From NCBI GenBank assembly GCA_036936605.1, contig JAUPFV010000004.1, forward strand, positions 292,682,009 to 292,746,008: a DNA stretch of 64,000 nucleotides. Direction: 5' to 3'. Source of the DNA: Limnanthes douglasii subsp. nivea. Lineage: Eukaryota > Streptophyta > Magnoliopsida > Brassicales > Limnanthaceae. A program made the position numbers and the translations under genes. Within the stretch, counting starts at the first letter, position 1; the number at the start of each line of letters is the position of its first letter. Positions 24,506 to 33,846 of the stretch are shown here, piece after piece. A model generated the notes under the pieces. The model was given only the letters and a program-made list of their open reading frames with translations, was not told the DNA's origin and ran no database searches.

Positions 24506-25538
24506 TTATGACACAACTAAGTATATATACAGTGTTTCTCCGTCAATAGGTTCGAAAAGGGTTTTGGGGGAAAACAAATGCTTCTTTATTTCATCAAACT
24601 CACGGTCGCACTGTGGAGACCAGTTAAAGTCTTTAACACCCTTTAAGGTCTGAAAAAACGGGGTACACCTGTCCGAAGACCTTGGAATAAAATGATTTAA
24701 TGCAACCAACCTTTCCTGTCAACCTTTGTACTTCTTTAACATTTCGAGGAGGGTCCATTTTCAATAAGGCATCGAGCTGGTCCGAATCAGGCTGCATCCC
24801 TTTCTCACTTATCACATACCTCAAAAATATTCTGGATTGCACTCCAAACACACATTTTTCTGGATTCAATTTTAAAGTAACCTTTGCCAAATTGGCAAAA
24901 GTTTATTGAATATCAGTTAGGTGCAATTATTTTTCTAAGATTTTCAACATCATGTTATCAATATATACTTCCATATTTCTCCCAATATGATCAGAAAACG
25001 CTTTGTTCACCAACCTCTGATAGGTAGCTCCAGTATTTTGCAGCCCAAAAGGCATCACCTTGTAACAATGGATACCCCTATCTGTAACAAATGTAGTGTG
25101 TTCATGGTCTTTCAGATCTACTTGTATCTGGTTATAACCGAAGAAGGCATCCATGAAGGACAATAACTTGTTTCCAGATGTGGAGTCTACCAAATAATCT
25201 ATCTGGGGGATATGATAGAGATCTTTTGGGCAAGCTCTATTGAGGTCAGTAAAGTCGATACACATACGCCATTCCCCATTCTTCTTCTTCACTAACACTG
25301 GGTTGGTTGTCCATAAAGAATATTGAGACTCCTTTATGTATCCCATCTTGGTAAGTCGGTCAACTTCTTGAACTATTACATCAGTTTTCTCCTTAGAAAA
25401 TACTCTCTTTCTTTGCACAACAGGTGCAACATCTTTTCGGATACACAGCTGGTGTGATATAGCACTTGCAAGTACTCCGGTCACATCAGCATTGCACCAA
25501 GCAAAAACATGTTGGTGATCTGCCAAAAAACACAACAA
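24506..25538 (-). pseudogene. Reverse transcriptase plus first RNase H, outer element, YxDD motif damaged
   Basis: 24927-25538 carries RT motifs in order: WTTNPVLVKKKNGEWRMCID, FTDLNRACPKD, FMDAFFGYNQI, VMPFGLQNTGATYQRLVN, and YIDNMMLK where the family has YIDDM. The second catalytic Asp is thus Asn (GAC to AAC). 24633-24890 continues with LKLNPEKCVFGV and the thumb (VQRLTGKVG), and 24506-24709 starts the RT-linked RNase H (FNWSPQCDREFDEIK, LFEPIDGETLYIYLVVS). Frame breaks separate the three parts. The antisense ORF lies downstream on the other strand. Confidence 0.9.
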
Positions 25539-26311
25539 TTTTTTCTTAAATTATGGTGTCATCGTGGAACCAACTTTAATATTCCTTCCTTCAGCCAGAG
25601 AGTGGGTTTCAACTTCTTCGATTGGTATCAAAACACCAGGGGTCTCTATGGGGTCATCAATTTCACCATCACCCTTAGAGGGCCCCAACAACTGCTAATC
25701 TTCATTGATTTGGACTGCCCCCAGAGTTTTAGGGGCAAGTGCAGTTGCATAACATTCTCTTGCTATTTTTTGGCTACTCCGGATAACTCACACTTGTCCT
25801 TGAACTGCATCATTTAAACATTGGTGAACTGTTGAAGCCATAGCATGCATCCTGGAGAGTCGTGATCTTCCAAAGATCACATTGTAACATGTGGGGCAAT
25901 CCACCACAACAAAAAGTACCCTGAGCATCTTCTTGAAAGGGCCTTTGCCCAATAATACTTCATCTTCAAATTCTCTGATCACATCCGCAGAGCTCCTGGT
26001 GAAGCCCACAATGGATATGTTTGAACGCTGAATCACTGATGGATTCTTCATCTGTTTATAGGAACTTAAAAAGAGAATATTGGCTGAGCTGCTAGTGTCA
26101 ATCAAAATTCGCCTGATGTCGTTGCCCCCAATCGAAGCTCCTATCACCACTGCATCCTCATGAGGCCCAACTATGTATCTTAGATCATCTTCATCAAAAA
26201 CAATGAAAGGAAAAGGAATTTGAGATTGATAGGAAGACATGCATCCCCCAACTGAGTAGCTAGAGTATGAACATGCCTCTTCCTTGAAAAAGAAGTTGGC
26301 ACTGTCATAGT
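25539..26311 (-). pseudogene. Protease region, copy 2 (left of the nested element), active site changed
   Basis: 25788-26240 encodes the retropepsin region: FIVFDEDDLRYIVGPHEDAVVI, RRILIDTSSSANILFLSSY and YNVIFGRSRLSRMHAM. The usual DTG active site reads DTS. The nested element interrupts this copy at 26311/26312 and its upstream part continues at 32725. It is one half of a ~0.9-kb tandem duplication, the other half being 33118-34022. 25539-25787 is a frame-broken linker to RT. Confidence 0.85.
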
Positions 26312-26640
26312 TGATAAGGGAGGAATTTACCTATGTAATTGATAAGGGCCTAATTATGATGAAAGGCTTTTTTGTGTAATAATTAAGGAATTTAGGGTCT
26401 TTCAGGGACCAATGTGCAAAGGTAGAATTAACTTAGGGGCGTCATTAAACATTTGGTCAGCCCACTAAGGCCTCAAACAGGGCCCACCTTATTTTAATAT
26501 AAAAGGTGACCCACTTGTTTGGTAAAGGGGACACTTTTCGACTATTCTATTATATTTCCTTTCTCTCTCTAGACTTTCTCCCTCTAGTCACATCTGACAC
26601 AAGATCTGAAATATTCTCCTAATCAATTATTAACTCATCA
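26312..26640 (+). mobile_element. 5' LTR of the nested element
   Basis: 329 bp; TATAAAAG at 26498-26505 is the likely TATA box. It ends directly before the primer binding site. Confidence 0.93.
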
Positions 26641-26641
26641 T

Positions 26642-26659
26642 TGGCGCCGTCTGTGGGAA
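26642..26659 (+). other. Primer binding site of the nested element
   Basis: TGGCGCCGTCTGTGGGAA, one base after the LTR. The same sequence follows the LTR of the fourth element at 57611. It is a common start of Tat/Retand-type internal regions. Confidence 0.85.
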
Positions 26660-26715
26660 ACGAGTGATACTGAAAAAGGAATCTTTGTTTCTTTAAAAAA
26701 ATCACATTTTACAGG

Positions 26716-28800
26716 ATGAATAATGAGGCTGTGATAGAGAGGGTCGGTAGAGAAGTCGCCCGAACAGTCTCAGCGTCGGAAGGAGAGGAAGCCCTTGGTC
26801 GGGAGCGCGACGACCGAGGTCGGAACAAACGGTCGACTTTGATAATAACGCGAAAACAGCTCCTTGAAGACATTGCCAGGTTAAAGGAAGAGAGAGAGCG
26901 GGCACTAAGTGAGAAACGGGTTCGGGAAAGAAAAGGCAAGGAACCCGCATTGGAGGATGAGGAGGTAGCAGGCCATGATGTTGGTCCACGAATCGAAGCC
27001 CGACCTGTTAGGTATTACCGAGAATCTCATCCCGACGATGAGCAAACTGCTAGGGCTCGGAGGTACCCGGAGAATCAGTGTGGCACAACGGAAGACTACC
27101 CCTCGGATGACTCTTCGGGTCGAGAGTACAGGCGACGGGAAAGGGTCCAGCGTACACAAAAAAGTCGTTCCCGACGCCTCCGAGGACCCAGGGCAGACCC
27201 TCTGAACTATAAGAAGGGGAGCACCGATAAGCAGACCCCGGTATCCTTTGAGAAAGAAGAAATGCATGCCGCGAGCCGAGAAGATCGGTCAGCGTTGCCA
27301 CCTATGCCGTGGCAGCCGTCGAACAACCGGAACCACGGTTACCAAACTAGCAGCCAGTTTGTTAGCCCAGGAGTTGAGGGACTCTACGGAATTCAAACAG
27401 AAGGCCTCGGGGGAGGCACGTGTGAGTTTGGGGTCAATTGGAGGGCATCCCCACTGTCCGACGAAATACTCGCGAGACAACTCCCGAAGCGATTCGACAT
27501 TTCTAAATTGGAAAAGTACGACGGGAAGAAGGACCCGGACAACCATTTGGAGGCCTTCAAAAACTTCATGCTAAGCTTCGACAACGATGACAAGCTCCTG
27601 TGCAGAGTCTTTTCTATGACCTTCAAGGACCGAGCTTCTAAGTGGTACAACTATTTACCGCAGGGTTGTATTCGGAACTTCGGGATGTTCTGGACGATGT
27701 TTAGGCAACATTTTGTGGGAAGCAAAAGCTTCCGAGCCAACGGAGACACCATCATGAATTGCAGGCAGAAACTAGGGGAAAGCCTCAGAGAATATACCAG
27801 GCGATTTATCGACGCGAAAACCGACCTAGATCACTGCGAAGAAAACGTGGCCTTAACAGCGTTTCGCTTGGGTCTGCTCCCCGGGCCAATGAAGCAAGCG
27901 GTGACAAAGAAACAAGCCTTCACGTTTTCAGCACTACTAGCGCAGATAGAAAAGCATATATTGATCGAGGAGACCGAAGCGTCTGAATTGGCAGCACAGA
28001 TTCAGCAAAGCACCCAAGCGTCGGTAGTAATAAGGCAGAGCACCCGGTCGGATTACGCAACGGCAGCCCAACCGGTTAGCACGATACACCCGAACCCTCC
28101 TGTGACAAACAAGCCTTCGGTACTAGCCAGTTCGAAACCGAAGGGGGCGAATCAAACAACTTCGCGACCCATGTCTAACAAGTGGATCCGACCAGCATAC
28201 TCCGCGGACCTTACGAAATGTGTGGCGTCGACCTACGAAAAGACCAAGAGGAGCGGGATGTACCGAAAACCTTTCCCGATTCTGACGCCTCGGGAGCAAA
28301 GAAATAATCGATATTGTCGTTATCACGAGGACGTCGGGCATGATACGAAAGACTGCATTGCCTTGAAAAAAGAAATACAGATCCTCATAGAATACGGAAA
28401 CCTTCTAGAGTATGTAAAGAAGGCACAGCAAGGTACGGCTTCGAAAGAAGTCGTGGTGGTACCAAAATCCGAAATCACCATGGCCATCTCAGAGGTTACC
28501 GACCAATTCGATGTCTCCATTGAATATCTCGACCCAGAAGCCAACCGCAACATTATCGGGATCATTGAGGAGGAAGCTGAGGAGAGCGTCGGTAACGTTC
28601 GGGGCCTTTGTAATTTTTTCGAATCCTTGACGATCTTCGGGGGGGGATTCTTCGGGGGGATTCTCGACCCTTTGGAAGAATTTTCGATACCCCATCGATC
28701 TACAGAACCTACATGGGTTTTTCAGTCTTCTGATCTACATACATGTTCTCTCCGACCTTTCGGGAGAATTTTCGATGTCCTATTGATCTACAGAACCTAA
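26716..28800 (+). CDS. Gag protein of the nested element (694 aa, intact)
   Basis: The frame opens with ATG 57 bp after the primer site. Residues 1-240 are charged and low-complexity, with a Lys/Glu/Arg-rich helical stretch (~50-85) and Arg/Ser repeats. Residues ~255-415 form the retrotransposon gag domain: ISKLEKYDGKKDPDNHLEAF, SKWYNYLPQGCI, FRQHFVGSKSF, LREYTRRFIDAKTDL. Near 532-548 is the zinc-knuckle-like YCRYHEDVGHDTKDC. After FFESLTIFGG (~634) the frame leaves the family and reads into spacer for ~50 residues, marking the pol deletion. It would assemble virus-like particles and package RNA. No internal stop in 694 codons fits its youth. Confidence 0.92.
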   Translation: MNNEAVIERVGREVARTVSASEGEEALGRERDDRGRNKRSTLIITRKQLLEDIARLKEERERALSEKRVRERKGKEPALEDEEVAGHDVGPRIEARPVRYYRESHPDDEQTARARRYPENQCGTTEDYPSDDSSGREYRRRERVQRTQKSRSRRLRGPRADPLNYKKGSTDKQTPVSFEKEEMHAASREDRSALPPMPWQPSNNRNHGYQTSSQFVSPGVEGLYGIQTEGLGGGTCEFGVNWRASPLSDEILARQLPKRFDISKLEKYDGKKDPDNHLEAFKNFMLSFDNDDKLLCRVFSMTFKDRASKWYNYLPQGCIRNFGMFWTMFRQHFVGSKSFRANGDTIMNCRQKLGESLREYTRRFIDAKTDLDHCEENVALTAFRLGLLPGPMKQAVTKKQAFTFSALLAQIEKHILIEETEASELAAQIQQSTQASVVIRQSTRSDYATAAQPVSTIHPNPPVTNKPSVLASSKPKGANQTTSRPMSNKWIRPAYSADLTKCVASTYEKTKRSGMYRKPFPILTPREQRNNRYCRYHEDVGHDTKDCIALKKEIQILIEYGNLLEYVKKAQQGTASKEVVVVPKSEITMAISEVTDQFDVSIEYLDPEANRNIIGIIEEEAEESVGNVRGLCNFFESLTIFGGGFFGGILDPLEEFSIPHRSTEPTWVFQSSDLHTCSLRPFGRIFDVLLIYRT

Positions 28801-28815
28801 ATGGATTTTTCAGTT
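28660..28815. repeat. Direct repeat (~60 bp, two copies) at the pol-deletion site
   Basis: GACC(C)TTT-GAAGAATTTTCGAT... and GATCTACAGAACCTA...GGATTTTTCAG blocks occur at about 28667-28727 and 28756-28814. They lie just after the gag frame leaves the family sequence. Confidence 0.7.
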
Positions 28816-29127
28816 TTTGTAGGTACCCGAACGACTCTGTAGGTCCCGAACTACTTTGCAATTCACCATAGCAGACCCTATCAGGGTTTTCCAATCTTAT
28901 TTAACTTAGAATCTTTTTCGTCATTTAATTACTACATCATATAGATCACAATTTATGAAGGGATATAACCGCGAACATCAATATATTAAAAGGGGACCCC
29001 GCAGCCCCCAAAGCAAGGGTAAAAATGTGCAGCAGAAACATTGATAGGGGGCCCTGTGGCCCCCAAAAGAGTTATGAATAACAAAACAAACAAAAAAAAA
29101 GAGGAAGAGGAGATCCCAACTTCTGGG

Positions 29128-30353
29128 TCATTCATCGCCATCCTTCTCCTCGTCCTCCTCGTCATCGTCGGATTCTTCTTCCTCCCCGCAGTCAACCCCC
29201 TCGGGCCGGTCCTTTTCGGGCACGTCCAACCACATCGACCCGAGTTGAAGGTCGGGGAAGCGATTGTGGAGTGACAGCACATACGCGGCTTTAGCGTCGG
29301 CAGCTCCTTTATCAGCCCACTGCCTACACCGATTCGCGAAGGCGACATTTGAAGACTTTAACTTCTGGACTTCCGAAGCCAAAGCAGCAGCGCGGTCTTC
29401 CACGGCTTTCTTCGACTCCTCCGCGACCTTCTTCGCCTCCTCCATGGCTTTCTTCGCCTCCGTTGCAGCACGCTCGGATTCGGCAATACGGCCCTCCGCC
29501 GTGGCCAGAGTCGTCTTGTCTTTATCCAACTCCCCGGTCAGGCTGACGATTTTTCCCTCTGCAGAGGCTAGCTGCTGACCTAACTCACTCGCCCGACGCT
29601 CTTTCACCGCTACGGGAATAAGCAAGTTGTACAAGGATAACGCCAGACCATCCGACCCCCACAACTGGAACGTGTGCGGACCGCCAAGCATGGACAGCAT
29701 TGGATACTTTATGCCACTCGACGAGGCTGCGGTTGGATCCGATGCGCGGGAGGGCTCAGCATCATCGGGAATCTCCACAAGGTCCACCGGTGGAATACTA
29801 TTCGCACCATCGTCCTGATCGGACAGCTTCAGACCTTTGGAGCCAACCCCCGCGCCGTCACTCGTTTTGCCCTCTACCTTTGAGTGCTTAGACTTTTTTG
29901 CTTTAGTCTCATCCACATCAGCACGAGCCTTCCTCTTCTGCACGGGCGTCGGGTCATTACTAGCCTCTGCCCCTTCCGTCGCAGGTGCCTCTTCCCGAAC
30001 CAGATCGCCAGCAACCACAACCGCATCTTCCTCCCCCTCATCATCCGGCTTCGGACGCTTGCTAGGCGCCTTGTTGCGTTTGGGCAAGAATAGCTGCGAT
30101 CCAGGGGCGCCGGTTTTCGCAATAACGTCCTCCAAGGGAGGGGGTTGTCGAAGCTGCTCGATAGTGAGAGGGTCGGACGAGCAACGCCAGAGGTTGCTCA
30201 TGATTAAGTTTGTGTCAACGAAGGTCCGATGCATAGCTCGACCCCAGTGCGCCCGAGAATAAGCTTTCAGGACCCCGAACGTAACCCCAACGGCTTTGGA
30301 GAAGTCCTTTTTCAGACCTTGCAACCATTCCTTCGACACTACACGAAGAGTCG

Positions 30354-30410
<57 letters not shown>

Positions 30411-31784
30411 CATATATAGAGAGATCGGAGCAGTACCATCATGAACCCAGGTGCGGAGAAGTTGCCTCTTATTCTGCGGGGAGTAAGGAAGACCGTTCTC
30501 CCAACACCCGCTCAGGAACACGAACCGATGCTTCCAGCCTTTGTCCCTCTCCAGGAAGTCGTTAACCACCTTCCACTTATTCCCCAAGGAAGAGTAGAAG
30601 AACGGGGACTTTGGCGACTTGGACAGACCCGACACAGCAATATACTCCTCCATAGGCATAACCCGACCAGAAAGACGGGAAGCCATTATGCAGGACATTA
30701 GAGTGTACCAGCCGTTCGGCGTCAACTGCGATGGGCAGATCTGAAGGGTTTGGAAGTAAAGCGCGATCTCGGGATCTAAGGGGAAGCGCAGCCCCCAGTT
30801 GAACAGCTCGGTAAATATCACGATCTCCCTAGATCGGACATGAACGGTGGTCTCCCCGGGAACCGGAAACCGAACGCTGACACATTCGGGAATTCCCCAT
30901 CGGATCAGCAGATCCTTATAGTCCGACTCTGGGAAATAGAGGTATTTCCCCTCATAAAGAGAAACGACATCCTTCGTTTTAAGCCAACTGAAGTAGGGAG
31001 TGGTGATGGCAGCCTCAACTTCTGCGGGCAGGGGCTCATCCGGAGGGTTGGCAGCATTACCGACAGCGGCAACGCATATCTCTGTGGGCGCGATATCCGC
31101 CTCTGACTCCCCAGCATCGGGATTCGAGGCCTGGTCAGAGCTCCGGGCAGTAGCGATGTTCGGGTCCGATGCCCGTACCCTAGAAGTGGAAGGCTCAGCC
31201 GCATTTATTTTCTAGGCCCGAAGCGCTGCCTCTAGTTCCTCTGGCGTCAGATGACGTTTAGGCAAACGTAGAAAAGTTACCGCAGTGTTAGTACCGGTCC
31301 GATACCCTCGAATTGAGGGAGTAAGCTGAACCATTTCATGAGTGTTACCTCCCGCGGGAGACGAAGGAGGACTGCTTTCTCCCATAGTCAAGAACTTGAT
31401 TTTCCGACTGCGTCGGGGAAGGGACGGAGATGGAGAAACTCGCGAAGTAACCGGTATAGGGAACGAATGTTTTGACCGAGCTGCAAGGGAATCAGAGGAA
31501 CTACTGCTGGAAGAAAGGATTACAGTTTCAGGAGAAAGACTAATCCCGGGCGATAAAGAAACAAGAGGATCGGGTAGAAGGAAAGACTCAGCGGGGATCG
31601 GGGTAGCTAGGACAGGGTCGTGAGGAAGTGGTGCGGGAATAAAAGGCTTGGAGTCAGACCCCCAGATTAATCCGGCGCGACGGTATTCTTCGGCTCGGTC
31701 TCCGATGCTAGACCACTCTTCAAAACTCCACTCAGGTTTTTTCTTCTTCTTTGCGGGTGTTAGCTTCGGGAATTTTGGTTTCAT
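29128..31784 (-). CDS. Antisense ORF of the nested element (transposase_28-like core and coiled coil), one amber codon
   Basis: Exon 1 is 31784-30437 and exon 2 30338-29128, joined by a 98-bp intron (30436-30339, GTACTG...GTGTAG) that holds a (TA)n run. The joined frame is 852 codons with a single in-frame TAG at 31214-31212. Codons 1-190: Ser/Pro-rich N-terminus (MKPKFPKLTPAKKKKK). Codons ~235-430: the conserved core (WLKTKDVVSLYEGKYLYFPE, IVIFTELFNWGLRFPLDPE, CPSQLTPNGWYTLMSCI). Later, LWGSDGLALSLYN, a long Ala/Glu/Lys coiled coil and an acidic end (EEEESDDDEEDEEKDGDE). It has its own TATA box on the antisense strand. Function unknown; the family is an accessory ORF of Tat Gypsy elements. 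Readable apart from the amber codon. Confidence 0.8.
30358..30411. repeat. (TA)n microsatellite inside the antisense-ORF intron
   Basis: More than 50 bp of uninterrupted TA, wholly within the predicted 98-bp intron, so length changes would not affect the protein. Confidence 0.9.
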
Positions 31785-31899
31785 AAAACTAGCATCCCAG
31801 ATCTAAATCAGGTCTGATAAGCACTATCTCTCTCTAGAAACGGTCTGACAGCACTTTCTCTCTCTAGAATGCCTCTGAGAGAGATTAAGGATCGAGGGG

Positions 31900-31907
31900 T
31901 ATTTATA
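31900..31907 (-). promoter_or_regulatory. TATA box of the nested element's antisense ORF
   Basis: TATAAATA on the minus strand, ~115 bp upstream of the ATG at 31784. Two copies of a TCTCTCTCTAGAA pyrimidine-rich motif lie between them. Confidence 0.55.
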
Positions 31908-32390
31908 GGCGAGGATGAATGATCGGAGGATACAAATCGACAAAAGCACAGCGGGAAGACGAAGAGTCTCCCTAAGAGCCTAGTCTGGAAAAGACGCACC
32001 CCTAGGGCTGGCGACACGTGTTGATCGCCTTCTGACGAAGGCCTACCTAAGCAGACCTCTACAAATCAATTGACGCTATGGGCCTCCGCCGCCATGACCT
32101 CTAAGAAAAATCGGCCCAGCACAGAAAGGCCCGGGATAGAAGCCCAAAAGGAGGTGGAAACCGACCCAACACATGGTCAAGAACGTCGGGAAGGAAAGAT
32201 TTGATAACCTGAATTTTGCCTGAGGGGACAGATCTGGTTATAAAGCGTCAAAGCACAACCGAAGCGAAAGGGGAAAGATTAACTCGCCTAAAGATGGATT
32301 GGAATCCGAGGCGCAGGAAGACGCAGACGACCAGCACGGGTTCGGCAATAAGTCTCCGCTCCCAATACTCCCGAAGACTGGGGGGGCTAC

Positions 32391-32719
32391 TGATAAGGGA
32401 GGAATTTACCTATGTAATTGATAAGGGCCTAATTATGATGAAAGGCTTTTTTGTGTAATAATTAAGAAATTTAGGGTCTTTCAGGGACCAATGTGCAAAG
32501 GTAGAATTAACTTAGGGGCGTCATTAAACATTTGGTCAGCCCACTAAGGCCTCAAACAGGGCCCACCTTATTTTAATATAAAAGGTGACCCACTTGTTTG
32601 GTAAATGGGACACTTTTTGACTATTCTATTATATTTCCTTTCTCTCTCTAGACTTTCTCCCTCTAGTCACATCTGACACAAGATCTGAAATATTCTCCTA
32701 ATCAATTATTAACTCATCA
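32391..32719 (+). mobile_element. 3' LTR of the nested element
   Basis: Differs from the 5' LTR at three positions in 329 bp. It is preceded by a G-rich purine tract and followed by the ATAGT duplication. Confidence 0.93.
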
Positions 32720-32724
32720 ATAGT

Positions 32725-33117
32725 ACCCCTCCGAATATAGTAAGTGACTCAAAAACGTTTATTAGTCCAGACACTGTCTTGGTATGTACTGTTATAATCC
32801 CCACTTTATTTCGGGTTGGATCGTGATCCAAATACTCTGATTCGACATCAAATCTTTCAATGATTACCATAGCCCCGTCCGTAGCAGATGTCCCTACATT
32901 GTTCGTTGGGCCAGTCCGATGAGCAATGTCATGCCTGTTTCCATTTCTTCTCTTGATATAAGCTCCCAGCTTCCCCTTTCAATCAGATTATGTACCTCGT
33001 GTTTCAAAGCGATGCAATCTTCGGTGTTGTGGCCAATATCATGATGATATTGGCAAAAATAAGTATTACGACTTTCCCTAGGAGATTGAAGCGCTGATGG
33101 CTTCTTGAAATGCACCT
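32725..33117 (-). pseudogene. Gag/protease linker, duplicate copy 2 (right of the nested element)
   Basis: 32894-33115 encodes a second zinc-knuckle region (FCQYHHDIGHNTEDCIALK), and 32725-32890 the linker with VESEYLDHDP-type sequence. It is colinear with 33630-34022. Together with 25780-26311 it forms the second copy of the tandem duplication. Confidence 0.8.
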
Positions 33118-33843
33118 CGTCATTTTTTGGCTACTCCGGACAACTCCCACTTGTCCTTGAACTGCGTATTTTAAACATTGATGGATTGTTGAAGCACATT
33201 CTATCGATGTGGGGAAATCCACCACAACGAATAGTACTCTGACCATCTTCTTGAAAGGGCATTTGCCCAGCAACATCTCCTATTCAAATTCTCCGATGAC
33301 ATCCGCAAAACTCCCTGTGAAGCCCACAATAGATCTGCTCAAACGCTGAATCACTACCGGATTTTTCATCTGTTTATAAGAACTTAAAAAAAGAATATTG
33401 GTTGAGCTCCCAGTGTCAATCAAAATTCGCCTGATGTCGTTGCCCCCAATCGAAGCTCCTATCACTACATTATCCTCATGAGGCCCAACTATATCTCTTA
33501 GATCATCTTCATCAAAAACAATGAAGGGGAAAGGAATTTGGGATTGATAAGAAGACATGCCTCTCTTTAACTGACTAGCTAGAGTGTGAACATGCCTCTT
33601 CCTTGAAGAAGGAGTTGGCGCAGTCATAGTGTCCCCTCCGAATATAGTAAGTGACTCAAAAAAGCTTATGAGTCTAGTCATCGTCTTAGTATGTTCTATC
33701 ATAACCCCCACGTTATTCCAGGTTGGATCAGGATCCAAATAATCAGATTCGACATCAAATCTTTCAATAATTACCATAGCCCCGTCCGGAGCAAACGTCC
33801 CCGCATTGTTTGTTGGGCCAGTCCGATGAGCATTATCAGGCAT
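33118..33843 (-). pseudogene. Protease region, copy 1, outer element
   Basis: 33280-33843 gives FDVESDYLDPDP, FFESLTIFGGDT, FIVFDEDDLRDIVGPHED and RRILIDTGSSTNILF, with the DTG active site intact. 33118-33276 continues in another frame (LLGKCPFKKMVRVLFVVVD) but has lost the usual GRSWL segment. It joins the duplicated linker at 33117/33118. Confidence 0.85.
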
Positions 33844-33846
33844 GTT

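Larger units (their letters stand above)
26312..32719 (+). mobile_element. Young nested non-autonomous LTR element with gag and antisense ORF but no pol (TR-GAG-like), 6.4 kb
   Basis: LTRs 26312-26640 and 32391-32719 are both 329 bp (TGATAAGG...CTCATCA) and differ at three positions. ATAGT is duplicated at 26307-26311 and 32720-32724. The primer site begins at 26642 and a G-rich purine tract GGGGGGGCTAC precedes the 3' LTR. Content: gag (+), spacer with a direct repeat, antisense ORF (-). The gag frame reaches the FFESLTIFGG sequence that in relatives leads into protease and then stops matching, so protease, RT, RNase H and integrase were removed as a block. It must depend on enzymes from a relative. 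It is inserted in the protease of the outer element. Confidence 0.93.

Noticed and set aside
29041..30262. Plus-strand ORFs opposite the nested antisense ORF
   Set aside because: Shadows of the coiled-coil and acidic coding sequence on the minus strand.
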